Below, in pieces: positions 8,735 to 16,991 of a DNA stretch of 64,000 nt. This stretch comes from Gordonia insulae. GTDB lineage: Bacteria; Actinomycetota; Actinomycetes; Mycobacteriales; Mycobacteriaceae. The DNA is taken from NCBI RefSeq assembly GCF_003855095.1, contig NZ_CP033972.1:3534001-3598000 (forward strand), read 5' to 3'. Position 1 is the first letter of the stretch. Every line of letters starts with the position of its first letter. A program made the position numbers and the translations under genes. The notes below the pieces were generated by a model, which had not been told where the DNA came from, searched no databases, and worked only from the letters and a program-made list of their open reading frames with translations.

Positions 8735-8831
8735 GCGGATGGTGGGCCCGGACCGTGCCTGAGCGACGCGACGGCATTCGTGCAGCTTGGGTACGCTCGG
8801 ACCGACACCGGACGACGAAAGACACACCACC

Positions 8832-9632
8832 ATGAACGCAACGGTCACCCCTGAAGCCGAGAGCGCGATCATCGACATCGCGCAACGCCACGGCCTCTCC
8901 CGCGATGCGGTGCTGGCCATGCTCCTCGCGGTCAACAACGGCGGCGGCACGATGGCGCAATTCTCCATCCCCGAACTGGGCGGCTCCGGGCAGTGGATGC
9001 GCGGCGGTATGACGATGGTCGGCAACATGTTCGACAACGCGCTCAAGGCTCGCGTCGATTCGCTGTGCGCCGAACTGTCCCAGCTGCTGGCGACCACCAC
9101 CATCTTCCCGCCCGCCGAGACCGGCTATCGGTCCGGCTTCACCTCGAACAACTGGTGGCCGGGTGATCTCGGAGTCCCCAGTTCGTCCGGCGGGCAGAAC
9201 GACGCACGCTACGCGGTGTTTCCCGGCACGAGGCGGCTGGCGATCCAGGTCAACGGTGTCACAAGGGTTTTCGACACCGGCGAGCACAACATCGGCGGTG
9301 TGCAACAGCAACAGGGCGGCGCGTACGGCTCGGTGAACTTCACCAGCCAGTTCGGCACCTTCGATGTCTCGAGTCTGCAGGAGCTCGGAACACAGCAGGT
9401 GGCCGAGACACCGGTCGCCGCGCCGGCGCCCCAGGAGACCTACGAGCAGCCGGCACCGCCGCCCGCATACCAGGAACAGGCTCCCCAGTACGCCCCGAGC
9501 ACACCTGGACCGACAGACGATTCCGCCGGCATCATCGCCGCTATCGAATCACTCGCGGGACTGCATCAGCGCGGGATTCTCTCCGACGAGGAGTTCTCGG
9601 CGAAGAAGGCGGAGTTGCTCGGGCGGCTCTGA
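8832..9632 (+). CDS. SHOCT-domain protein of unknown function
   Basis: Protein of 266 residues with no signal peptide or membrane segment. The first ~60 residues are helical (SAIIDIAQRHGLSRDAVLAMLL), and the middle has a compact domain around residues 95–165. A Pro/Gln-rich linker follows at about 195–225. The last ~38 residues are a SHOCT motif (GIIAAIESLAGLHQRGILSD then EEFSAKKAELL), a short oligomerisation helix-turn-helix found at many actinobacterial C-termini. Its function is unknown. It sits between the amine locus and a LacI regulator, with its own upstream region containing TACGCT as a possible -10. Confidence 0.7.
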   Translation: MNATVTPEAESAIIDIAQRHGLSRDAVLAMLLAVNNGGGTMAQFSIPELGGSGQWMRGGMTMVGNMFDNALKARVDSLCAELSQLLATTTIFPPAETGYRSGFTSNNWWPGDLGVPSSSGGQNDARYAVFPGTRRLAIQVNGVTRVFDTGEHNIGGVQQQQGGAYGSVNFTSQFGTFDVSSLQELGTQQVAETPVAAPAPQETYEQPAPPPAYQEQAPQYAPSTPGPTDDSAGIIAAIESLAGLHQRGILSDEEFSAKKAELLGRL

Positions 9633-9645
9633 CGCGTGGCGCCGA

Positions 9646-10683
9646 TCAGCGTCGCGGCACGGCTGTGGTCCCCCGAACCATGAGGGTGGGTTCGAGCACC
9701 TCGTCGATCGGCCCGGACTGCGTCTCCTCGAGTAATCCGATCGCGAGTTCGACTGCTTTGCAGGCGATCCCGTGTGCATCCTGGTGGATGGTGGTGAGGT
9801 CGATGCGTGGGTTGTCGGACAGGAGACTGTCGTCGTAGCCCATCAGTGACACGTCGCCGGGCACGTCGATGCCGGCACGGGTCAGCACGTCGAGGAGGCC
9901 GAGCGCACAACGGTCGTTGCCGGCCAGGATCGCGGTCGGCAGGCGCGGCGCGGCCATGATCACCCGCGCCGCATCGGCACCGGCGATCTCGTTGTGCGCG
10001 CCGGGCACAACGGAGATGTGGGCGCCGAGTCCGTTGGCCGTCATCGCGCTGCGGTAGCCACGCCGACGGTCGCTCGAACCCGGATCGTGGCCGCCGTCGA
10101 CGTGCACGATGTCGCGATGGCCCAGTCCGACGAGGTAGTCCACCGCTTCGCGCATCCCCTTGGCGTCGTTCGTCCGGACGGTGGCCATCGCACCCTCCAT
10201 TGCTTTGCCGGGTAGACGCTGCCCCACCAGTACCGTCGGGACCCGCTGCGCCAGGTCGGCCAGGTACGACGGAGACGAGCTGGGACCGAGGAGGATCACC
10301 GCACCTGACCGGTGAGCCAGCAGCGCATCGATGGACGCGCTCTCCTGCCTGCTCGGCAGGTTCGCCGACAGCAGCACCTCGTAGCCGTACTTCTCCGCAA
10401 CCGGGTGGATGTCGGTGACGAGTTCGGCCTGGAACAGCTGCCGCACGTCCATCAGGACCCCGAGCGTGCGACTGCGTCCCAACGCCAGCGTCCTGGCCGC
10501 CGAGTCGGGCCGATAGCCGAGTTCGTCGGCAACCGCCAGCACCCGCTGCCGCGTCTCATCGCTGGCGCCGGGTTTGCCGTCGAGCACGAAGGACACCAAC
10601 GTCCGCGACACCCCGGCACGCTCGGCGACCTGCGCCATCGTCGGCCGACGACGGGCCTTGCTGTCCGATGAACCAGGTGACAC
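9646..10683 (-). CDS. LacI family transcriptional regulator
   Basis: DNA-binding repressor of 345 residues. The N-terminal LacI helix-turn-helix is RPTMAQVAERAGVSRTLVSF, with hinge helix SARTLALGRSRTLGVL. A periplasmic-binding-protein-like sugar domain follows, with the family segments AILAGNDRCALGLLDVL and PGDVSLMGYDD. Translation most probably starts at GTG 10683, because AGGGGAGG lies 7–8 nt upstream; the frame is open to another GTG at 10716 that would add 11 residues but overlaps the promoter. It is divergent from the sugar porter at 10803, and a near-ideal palindromic operator lies in the gap. Confidence 0.9.
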   Translation of the reverse strand: MSPGSSDSKARRRPTMAQVAERAGVSRTLVSFVLDGKPGASDETRQRVLAVADELGYRPDSAARTLALGRSRTLGVLMDVRQLFQAELVTDIHPVAEKYGYEVLLSANLPSRQESASIDALLAHRSGAVILLGPSSSPSYLADLAQRVPTVLVGQRLPGKAMEGAMATVRTNDAKGMREAVDYLVGLGHRDIVHVDGGHDPGSSDRRRGYRSAMTANGLGAHISVVPGAHNEIAGADAARVIMAAPRLPTAILAGNDRCALGLLDVLTRAGIDVPGDVSLMGYDDSLLSDNPRIDLTTIHQDAHGIACKAVELAIGLLEETQSGPIDEVLEPTLMVRGTTAVPRR

Positions 10684-10709
10684 GGCACACCCTCCCCTGA
10701 AAGTGACGG

Positions 10710-10769
10710 TTGACACAGTTGCGTCTGCCCCACATGATAGACCTCACGCGCGTTACTAACGCGCGTTAG
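10710..10769 (+). promoter_or_regulatory. Sigma70-type promoter with LacI operator
   Basis: TTGACA (10710–10715) and CATGAT (10733–10738) are separated by 17 bp, giving a near-consensus promoter reading toward the sugar porter. Immediately downstream is ACGCGCGTTA (10746–10755) followed by the perfect 14-bp palindrome CTAACGCGCGTTAG (10756–10769). AACG-CG-CGTT with a central CpG is the classical LacI-family operator form. Its placement over the start of transcription implies repression by the LacI protein encoded divergently. Confidence 0.8.
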
Positions 10770-10802
10770 ATCGAGAACTCCCGGCGGAACGAGGACCCCC
10801 GA

Positions 10803-12227
10803 ATGTCCACCACCCAGCAATCCACGGCGTCTCACGGACGCTTCCTGACCAAACTCACCGTGATCGCCACGCTCGGCGGCCTCCTGTTCGGCTACGACAC
10901 CGGCGTCATCTCCGGCGCACTGCTCTACATGAAGGACGACCTGGCCCTGACGTCGTTCACCGAAGCGGTGGTCGTCAGCTCCCTGCTCTTCCCGGGCGCG
11001 GCGTTCGGCGCGCTGTTCGGCGGTCGCATCGCCGACCGCCTCGGACGAAAGCGCACGCTGCTGCTCTGCGGCGCGATCTTCCTGGTCGGCGCTCTCGCGT
11101 GCGCGCTCGCGCCGTCGGTCGCCGCGATGGTCATCGCCCGGATCATCCTCGGATTCGGTGTCGGTGCCGCCGCCGTGACGTGCCCGCTCTACCTGGCCGA
11201 GATGGCGCCCGCTGATCGACGCGGCCGGATGGTCACCATCAACGAATTGATGATCGTCACCGGACAGATGCTCGCCTTCGCCGTCAACGCACTGCTGGAT
11301 CACCTGGTCAGCGACCCGCACGTCTGGCGGATCATGCTCGCCGTGGCCTCGATCCCGGCCGTGACGCTGCTAGTCGGAATGCTCTTCCTGCCCGACTCGC
11401 CACGCTGGTATGCCCTCAAGGGCCGGATGGGTGAGGCGCGTTCGGTTCTCGAGCTCAGTCGCACCTCGTCGGAGGCCGACGCCGAGTTCGCGATCATCGA
11501 CGAGCACACCAAACACATGCTCTCGTCGACGAAGACACCGTTGTCGGTCCTGCGCGACGTCCCGTGGATTCGACGCATCGTCCTCATCGGCTGCGGGTTG
11601 GCCATCGTCCAGCAGGCGACCGGCATCAACACCGTCAACTACTACGCACCGACAATCCTCGAAGACAGCGGCCTCGGCGTCAGCGCCGCCCTGGTGGCCA
11701 CGATCGCGGTCGGTGTCACATCGGTGGTCACCACGATCATCGGCATCATCCTGCTCGGCTACATCGGGCGCCGCACCATGCTGCTCATCGGGTTCGCCGG
11801 TGTGGCCGCGTCGCAGGCGGCACTCGCCCTCGCCTTCCTCCTCCCCGAGACGACCAGCCGCAGCTACATCATCCTCGCGTGCATGGTGCTGTTCGTCGCG
11901 TTCGTGCAGATGTTCATCGGCACCTGCGTCTGGTTGCTGCTGTCCGAGATCTTCCCGTTGAGCGTTCGCGGATTCGCCATGGGCATAGCCGTTTTCGTCC
12001 TCTGGTGCACCAACGCGGCCATCTCGTTCGTCTTCCCGCTGCTGAACTCGGCGCTGGGTTCCACCGGCACCTTCGGTTTGTTCGTCGCCGTCAACATCGT
12101 GTCGTGGCTCTTCGTTTACCGCACGGTGCCCGAGACCAAGGGCACCACCCTCGAAGAGCTCGAGGAGCGTCTCGAGGTGGAGGGCACCGATCGGTTCGCC
12201 GCGATTCCGGCGACTTCAGCGGCCTGA
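10803..12227 (+). CDS. MFS sugar porter (major facilitator, SP family)
   Basis: Twelve-helix proton-coupled sugar/polyol importer of 474 residues. Sugar-porter hallmarks are GGLLFGYDTGVISGALLY in helix 1, RIADRLGRKR in loop 2–3, PDSPRWY before the central loop, QQATGINTVNYYAP in helix 7, and the C-terminal PETKGTTLEELE motif. The overall pattern is close to bacterial inositol/xylose transporters (IolT/XylE type), but the substrate is not assigned. It is controlled by the divergent LacI repressor. ATG 10803 follows GAGGA. Confidence 0.9.
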   Translation: MSTTQQSTASHGRFLTKLTVIATLGGLLFGYDTGVISGALLYMKDDLALTSFTEAVVVSSLLFPGAAFGALFGGRIADRLGRKRTLLLCGAIFLVGALACALAPSVAAMVIARIILGFGVGAAAVTCPLYLAEMAPADRRGRMVTINELMIVTGQMLAFAVNALLDHLVSDPHVWRIMLAVASIPAVTLLVGMLFLPDSPRWYALKGRMGEARSVLELSRTSSEADAEFAIIDEHTKHMLSSTKTPLSVLRDVPWIRRIVLIGCGLAIVQQATGINTVNYYAPTILEDSGLGVSAALVATIAVGVTSVVTTIIGIILLGYIGRRTMLLIGFAGVAASQAALALAFLLPETTSRSYIILACMVLFVAFVQMFIGTCVWLLLSEIFPLSVRGFAMGIAVFVLWCTNAAISFVFPLLNSALGSTGTFGLFVAVNIVSWLFVYRTVPETKGTTLEELEERLEVEGTDRFAAIPATSAA

Positions 12228-12255
12228 GCACGACGCAGGTCGATACAGTGAACCG

Positions 12256-13137
12256 GTGGATGACGAGTTCAGCCTGTTGCGAGACAACGCCGCAGAACTC
12301 GGTCTCGAGATCCCCATCCCGTCGGTCACCCGTGTCGACACGGCGGTCGGCGAGCACGTTGTCAGCGCCCTCGCGTGGGGATCGGCGAATCCGCGGGCGG
12401 TGTTCCTGCACGGTGGCGGCCAGAACGCCCACACGTGGGACAGCGTGCTCCTGGCCTTGGGCGTGCCGGCGCTCGCCATCGATCTCCCCGGCCATGGGCA
12501 CTCCTCCTGGCGCGCGGACGGTGACTACACACCGGCACCGAATGCTCTGGCGATCGCCCCGGTGATCGCGGAGCTGGCACCCGACGTGGAACTGATCGTC
12601 GGGATGTCGCTCGGCGGGCTCACCACCATTCGCCTCGCCGCCACCGACCCGGATCTGATGCCCCGCGCGGTCATCGTCGACGCCACGCCCGAGTCACCGC
12701 AGCGCGCAGCCGAACTCGAACGGCAGGCCCGCGGCACGGTGGCCCTGATGGAAGGACCTCAGGAGTTCGACAGCCTGGAGGAGATCGTCGACCTCACCCA
12801 GGCTGCCGCGCCGACTCGATCGCTGTCCTCGATCCGCCGCGGCGTCGTCCACAACACCCGGCAGCGTTCGGACGGCACCTGGGTGTGGCGCTACGACCGA
12901 ATCCGCAAGGCCCCTCCGGTGCAACCACTCTGGGATGATCTCGCGGTCGCCGAGGTGCCGATGACGCTCGTCCGCGGTGGTCGTTCCCCGTTCACCACCG
13001 ACGATGACATCGAGCGTTTCCGGAGTCGGAGCGCATCCACCGACGTCGTGGTGATCGAGGGCGCCGGCCATTCTGTGCAGAGTGATACACCAATCGAATT
13101 GGCCGGGGTGATCGCAGCAGCGCTGGGCGATCGATGA
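12256..13137 (+). CDS. Alpha/beta hydrolase
   Basis: Alpha/beta-hydrolase-fold enzyme of 293 residues. The oxyanion segment is VFLHGGGQNAHTWD, and the nucleophile elbow GMSLGG carries the serine at about residue 117. A late acid is likely around 250, and the catalytic histidine lies in GAGHSVQSD near the C-terminus. The substrate is unknown (ester, lactone or epoxide). The start is GTG 12256; TACAGT at 12244–12249 lies six bases upstream, so the mRNA is probably leaderless. It follows the sugar porter by 28 bp but seems to have its own promoter. Confidence 0.82.
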   Translation: MDDEFSLLRDNAAELGLEIPIPSVTRVDTAVGEHVVSALAWGSANPRAVFLHGGGQNAHTWDSVLLALGVPALAIDLPGHGHSSWRADGDYTPAPNALAIAPVIAELAPDVELIVGMSLGGLTTIRLAATDPDLMPRAVIVDATPESPQRAAELERQARGTVALMEGPQEFDSLEEIVDLTQAAAPTRSLSSIRRGVVHNTRQRSDGTWVWRYDRIRKAPPVQPLWDDLAVAEVPMTLVRGGRSPFTTDDDIERFRSRSASTDVVVIEGAGHSVQSDTPIELAGVIAAALGDR

Positions 13138-13150
13138 GACGGATTCCGCG

Positions 13151-13618
13151 TCAGGCGAACCGCGCAGCCAGCGCTCGCAGCGTGCCCTCGATCCCCTCAC
13201 CGTTCTTCTTGTCGTAGCCGAGGATCTCGATGATCTTGGGCACCTTGATGGTCGAGTAGTCGAAGGTCTCGGTGACCTCGGTCGCCGTCGGCGAGGTCTC
13301 GTTCAGTTCCCAGCGCCAGCGGTGACCCATCGGGTGCTGCCATTCGACGACTCTGCCGTCCTGGAAATCGGTCACCGTGGAGGTGATCTTGTAGGGCACG
13401 CCGTACTGCTTCATCCCGACGCTGAACCTCGCACCCAGGCTCAGCGCGTCTGGCCCCTTCACCGGTGTGTCGCGCACGGTGCCCGACCCGTCGATCTCGG
13501 GATGCCGATGCGGGTTGGCGATCAGGCTGAAGATCTCTGCGGCGGGAGCGTTCACGACGACCCGCCGAGATACCTTGTGCGCGCCGGACTCGATCCTTGT
13601 GACGGTTGCTTCTGCCAT
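13151..13618 (-). CDS. SRPBCC (START-like) domain protein
   Basis: Soluble protein of 155 residues with the SRPBCC fold that binds hydrophobic ligands. The N-terminal strand reads HKVSRRVVVNAPAAEIFSLI and is followed by a PHRHPEIDGSG loop. The C-terminal long helix is around residues 125–150. Such proteins are often polyketide-cyclase-like or lipid-binding; no catalytic residues can be assigned. The frame is open upstream, but ATG 13618 (MAEATVTRIE) fits the domain boundary. It is convergent with the hydrolase gene (13 bp between stops) and divergent from the small membrane protein at 13698. Confidence 0.75.
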   Translation of the reverse strand: MAEATVTRIESGAHKVSRRVVVNAPAAEIFSLIANPHRHPEIDGSGTVRDTPVKGPDALSLGARFSVGMKQYGVPYKITSTVTDFQDGRVVEWQHPMGHRWRWELNETSPTATEVTETFDYSTIKVPKIIEILGYDKKNGEGIEGTLRALAARFA

Positions 13619-13697
13619 GGAAACCAACGTACGCCGCGTGCGGCGGCCTACGATCTGCACACAGTCGTTCGATGTTCCCCGCGAGAATCGAGGACCC

Positions 13698-13997
13698 ATG
13701 AGCAGAGATCAGTTCAGCGAGCCCGAGACGCTGGCGGACGGCAGCACCGTCATCTACGTCTCCCGCCCCACCAGACAGGGGGAGTCACGACCGATCGGGA
13801 TGTACACGGTGGCCAACGGCGCCACCACGTGGACACCGGCCGTCGATGCCGGCCGCGCCGCATTGATCGGCGCCAGCACCGGTTTCGTGGCAGCACTTCT
13901 GGGCACCATCGCGGTGGTGAGGCGACCACCGTGGCCGGATCTGACCGAACGTGCGATGACGGCGATCCAGGCGGCAAAGGGTCGCGCGACGGACTGA
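13698..13997 (+). CDS. Small hypothetical membrane protein
   Basis: A 99-residue protein with one hydrophobic segment at about residues 53–72 (AALIGASTGFVAALLGTIAV). A polar N-terminal half precedes it, and a basic C-terminal tail includes RRPPWPDL. No family is recognised. ATG 13698 follows CGAGGA. It is divergent from the SRPBCC gene. A short perfect hairpin (CCCGGT-C-ACCGGG, 14018–14030) lies just after its stop and may end the transcript. Confidence 0.5.
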   Translation: MSRDQFSEPETLADGSTVIYVSRPTRQGESRPIGMYTVANGATTWTPAVDAGRAALIGASTGFVAALLGTIAVVRRPPWPDLTERAMTAIQAAKGRATD

Positions 13998-14097
13998 TCG
14001 TCGGCCTGGTCGTCGGACCCGGTCACCGGGCGATCTCCGCCGGCACACCGAAGTCCCACTCCCGCATCAACATACGGGTCAGATGGTGTCGATGAGT

Positions 14098-15414
14098 TCA
14101 CCACCCGCCCGGGATCGGCCGTCCTGACTGTCGTGACCAGAGATCGGGGTCGTCGCGGAGAAGACGATTGCGCCCTTTACGGCGGTACCGCCAGATCTGC
14201 GTCGCGCCGAGTCCCCACAGGAGGAACTGCGCCGACATCGCCCAGGTGAATGCCGCTGCCGGGTAGCCCGCGGCGTCGTCGGGAGTGCGCCAGTCGAGAA
14301 GGATGCCGATCAGCGCCACCGTGGTCAGACTGGCGAGGAATCCGCCCTGATTGATGATCCCGGTCGCGGTGCTCACCCGGAACACCGGATTCGATGTGCG
14401 TCCGAGGTCGAAACCGACCATCGATGCGGGACCGCCCATGCCGCAGACCACCACCAGCACGACGAGCAGCCAGAACGGCGCCGTCCCCGGCCAGGCCAGC
14501 ACCACCGCCCACATCGTCGCGATCGAGGCGATCACCAGCAGCACGAGTGTCGACCGATGCCACGGCCAGCGGGTGATCAGCCACGCGAACGCGGGACCGA
14601 ACGCCATGATCGAGAGCACCATGATCGTGAGCAGGAGACCCGCCGCCTCCGGGCTGAGTCCCTCGCCCTGCACGAAGAACGGATACCCCCACAGCAGACC
14701 GAGCACCGTGGCACTGAACTGCGTGGAGAAGTGCATCCAGAAGCCCAGTCGTGTGCCCGGATGCTCCCACGACGCGGCCAGGCTGTCCTTGATCCCGGAC
14801 ATTCCCAACAACGGACCCGAGGTCGATCGTGATTCGACGGAGTCGCGCACCACCACCAGGGTTGCGACGAGCAGCACGGCGCCGCACAGGCTGGTCGCCA
14901 GGTACGCGTGTGTCCATCCCCACGACGACAGCGCCCAGGTCATCGGGACTGCCGCGGCGACGGCGCCGAGCTGTCCCAGCACTCCGGTCAGCTGGGTCAT
15001 CAGCGGGATGCGGCGGGCCGGGAACCAGGAGTTCACCAGGCGAAGGACGCACACGAACGTCATCGCATCGCCGACTCCGACGAAGAATCGCGACGAGAGC
15101 GCCCATGCATAGGTGTCCGCGAATGCGAAGCTGAGCTGCGCCGACGTCAGGATGAGGGTGCCGGCCAGCAACACCCGTCGTGGGCCGAACCGATCGACCA
15201 TCAACCCGACCGGCACCTGCATGAGTGCATAGATCAGCAACTGCAGCACCACGAACGTCGACAGCTGCGAGGCGGTGATCTCGAAACGCTCCGCCGCCAG
15301 GAGTCCGGCCACCGCGAGCGACGACCGATGCAGGACCGCCACGAAGTACACCGACAGCGCCACGAGCCAGATCAGCATCGCCTGGCCGCGATGTGCTTGC
15401 GCCATCGTCGTCAC
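14098..15414 (-). CDS. MFS transporter
   Basis: Twelve-helix major facilitator protein of 438 residues. Helix 1 starts AMLIWLVALSVYFVAVLHRS. The MFS loop 2–3 motif appears as PVGLMVDRFGPRRVLLAGT, and the central loop between helices 6 and 7 is long. It resembles actinobacterial anion:cation or nitrate-porter-like MFS proteins, but the substrate is not assignable. The start could be ATG 15414 (MTTMAQ) or ATG 15405. The gene stands alone, divergent from the small protein at 15547. Confidence 0.8.
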   Translation of the reverse strand: MTTMAQAHRGQAMLIWLVALSVYFVAVLHRSSLAVAGLLAAERFEITASQLSTFVVLQLLIYALMQVPVGLMVDRFGPRRVLLAGTLILTSAQLSFAFADTYAWALSSRFFVGVGDAMTFVCVLRLVNSWFPARRIPLMTQLTGVLGQLGAVAAAVPMTWALSSWGWTHAYLATSLCGAVLLVATLVVVRDSVESRSTSGPLLGMSGIKDSLAASWEHPGTRLGFWMHFSTQFSATVLGLLWGYPFFVQGEGLSPEAAGLLLTIMVLSIMAFGPAFAWLITRWPWHRSTLVLLVIASIATMWAVVLAWPGTAPFWLLVVLVVVCGMGGPASMVGFDLGRTSNPVFRVSTATGIINQGGFLASLTTVALIGILLDWRTPDDAAGYPAAAFTWAMSAQFLLWGLGATQIWRYRRKGRNRLLRDDPDLWSRQSGRPIPGGW

Positions 15415-15546
15415 GAGCGCGGCCGGTGTCGCGCGGTCCAGGGTCTGTCGATCACCCGACCATTGTCCAGGGCACAGGTGCGCCGTCCGACGTGCCCCCG
15501 CACTTCGTCCGCGTCGGGCAACGAGGTCTGGCAGGGTGGGCGTGAG

Positions 15547-15786
15547 ATGAGCGCATCAGGTCTTGGCGGGCAACTCGACGACATGACGAACGTGGTGATG
15601 CTGATCATCGTCGTCGGTGTCGGTGTCGCCGCATCGGCGTGCGCCGTCGCGGCCGCCTACGTGTATCTGCACCCCGGCCGGGACCGTGACGTCCGAGACC
15701 GACTGGCACGGCGGTGGCTGGTGGCCACCGCCGTCCTCGGATTCACCGTCATCGGCCTGCGGTTCGTCTGGGTGCTACTACTCTGA
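15547..15786 (+). CDS. Small two-helix membrane protein
   Basis: A 79-residue hypothetical with two transmembrane helices, at about residues 15–38 (MTNVVMLIIVVGVGVAASAC) and 58–78 (WLVATAVLGFTVIGLRFVW). A charged loop DRDVRDRLARR separates them. There is no recognised family. ATG 15547 follows GGGTGGGCGTGAG. Its last nine bases overlap the end of the convergent nitronate-monooxygenase gene. Confidence 0.5.
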   Translation: MSASGLGGQLDDMTNVVMLIIVVGVGVAASACAVAAAYVYLHPGRDRDVRDRLARRWLVATAVLGFTVIGLRFVWVLLL

Positions 15787-16914
15787 TCCGACCGTCGCGT
15801 TGGCCAGACTCTCCAGAGTGCTGGTCGCGTCGATGTACTCCTGCACCCAGCGCTCGATGACCGCGGCGGAGCGCTCCACCTTCTGGAACTGCCCGACGAC
15901 CTGGCCGACCGGGTTGAAGGCGACGTCGATGCTCTCGTCGGGATGCTTGTGGGTCGCGGCGACCGCCATGCCGGACACCATGTACTGCAACGGCATTCCC
16001 AGCGGATCCGGATTGTTCGGGTTCTCCCAGGCCTCGGTCCAGTCGTTGCGCAGCATCCGGCACGGCTTTCCGGTGAACGACCGGCTGCGCACGGTGTCGC
16101 GGCTGCCGGCGTTGATGTAGGCGGCCTGCTGGACCGGAGTGTTCTCGGACTCCTCGACCATCAGCCACTGCGACCCGGTCCACGCCCCCTGGGTGCCGAG
16201 CGCGAGGGCGGCGGCGATCTGCTCACCGCTGCCGATGCCACCGGCAGCCAACACCGGACGCGGTGCGACGGCCTTGACGACCTGCGGCCACAACACGATC
16301 GAGCCCACCTCGCCACAGTGGCCGCCACCCTCGCCGCCCTGCGCGATGATGATGTCGACATCGGCGTCGGCATGCTTGAGTGCCTGCTTTGGGGAACCAC
16401 ACAGTGCGGCCACCTTGCGGCCCGCCGCGTGGATCTTCTCGATCATGTCGACCGGCGGGGTGCCGAGCGCGTTGGCGATCAGTTTCACCTTGGGGTGCTG
16501 TAGCGCGATCTCGACCTGCGGCGTCGCCGTCGCCTCGGTCCAGCCGAGCAGCTGCAGCGAGTTGTCGTCCTCCTCGTTCAGCGGAACGCCGTGATCGAGA
16601 AGCAGCTTGCGTCCGAAGTCGAGCGTCTCGGCCGGCACCATGTCCTGGAGCATCTTGGTGAGCTCCTCGGTCGACATGTCGGCGTCCATCCCCTCGTACT
16701 TGTTGGGGATGACGATGTCGACACCGTACGGGTGATCTCCGATGTGCTCATCGATCCAGTTCAGCTCGATCTCGAGCTGTTCAGGAGTGAAGCCGACCGC
16801 ACCGAGCACACCGAATCCACCCGCCTTGCTGACGGCGACCACCACGTCGCGGCAATGGGTGAAGGCGAAGATGGGGAACTCGATACCGAGCTCGTCGCAG
16901 ATCGGGGTGTGCAT
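15778..16914 (-). CDS. Nitronate monooxygenase family FMN enzyme, probable steroid-regulon member
   Basis: TIM-barrel FMN protein of 378 residues in the 2-nitropropane dioxygenase/nitronate monooxygenase family. Visible features are the N-terminal PICDELGIEFPIFAF, the FMN-binding loop IIAQGGEGGGHCGEVG, and the phosphate-binding PVLAAGGIGSGEQIAAALALG. Family members include real nitronate oxidases but also IpdC-like hydroxylases of steroid ring degradation. ATG 16914 has AAGGAG upstream. Two perfect KstR-type sites separate it from the divergent SDR. A steroid- or sterol-related role is therefore more likely than nitronate detoxification; this is inference from the operators. Confidence 0.82.
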   Translation of the reverse strand: MHTPICDELGIEFPIFAFTHCRDVVVAVSKAGGFGVLGAVGFTPEQLEIELNWIDEHIGDHPYGVDIVIPNKYEGMDADMSTEELTKMLQDMVPAETLDFGRKLLLDHGVPLNEEDDNSLQLLGWTEATATPQVEIALQHPKVKLIANALGTPPVDMIEKIHAAGRKVAALCGSPKQALKHADADVDIIIAQGGEGGGHCGEVGSIVLWPQVVKAVAPRPVLAAGGIGSGEQIAAALALGTQGAWTGSQWLMVEESENTPVQQAAYINAGSRDTVRSRSFTGKPCRMLRNDWTEAWENPNNPDPLGMPLQYMVSGMAVAATHKHPDESIDVAFNPVGQVVGQFQKVERSAAVIERWVQEYIDATSTLESLANATVGSE

Positions 16915-16944
16915 GGGACTCCTTCGAGCACGGCAGGACAGGTC

Positions 16945-16981
16945 TAGAACGTGTTCTAACACAAATCTAGAACACGTTCTA
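16945..16981. promoter_or_regulatory. Two KstR-type operators in divergent promoter
   Basis: TAGAACGTGTTCTA (16945–16958) and its exact reverse complement TAGAACACGTTCTA (16968–16981) have centres 23 bp apart. Each matches TnnAACnnGTTnnA, the consensus I recall for KstR, the TetR repressor of cholesterol catabolism in mycolic-acid bacteria. They cover the whole space between the two divergent genes. TACTAT (16980–16985) is a -10 box overlapping the second site by two bases and positioned for a leaderless SDR transcript. Confidence 0.8.
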
Positions 16982-16991
16982 CTATGCCCCC

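Noticed and set aside
15778..16914. Simple nitronate/nitroalkane detoxification enzyme
   Set aside because: Not excluded biochemically, but the paired KstR-type operators and the divergent SDR make a steroid-linked role more likely; the family name is kept only as a fold description.
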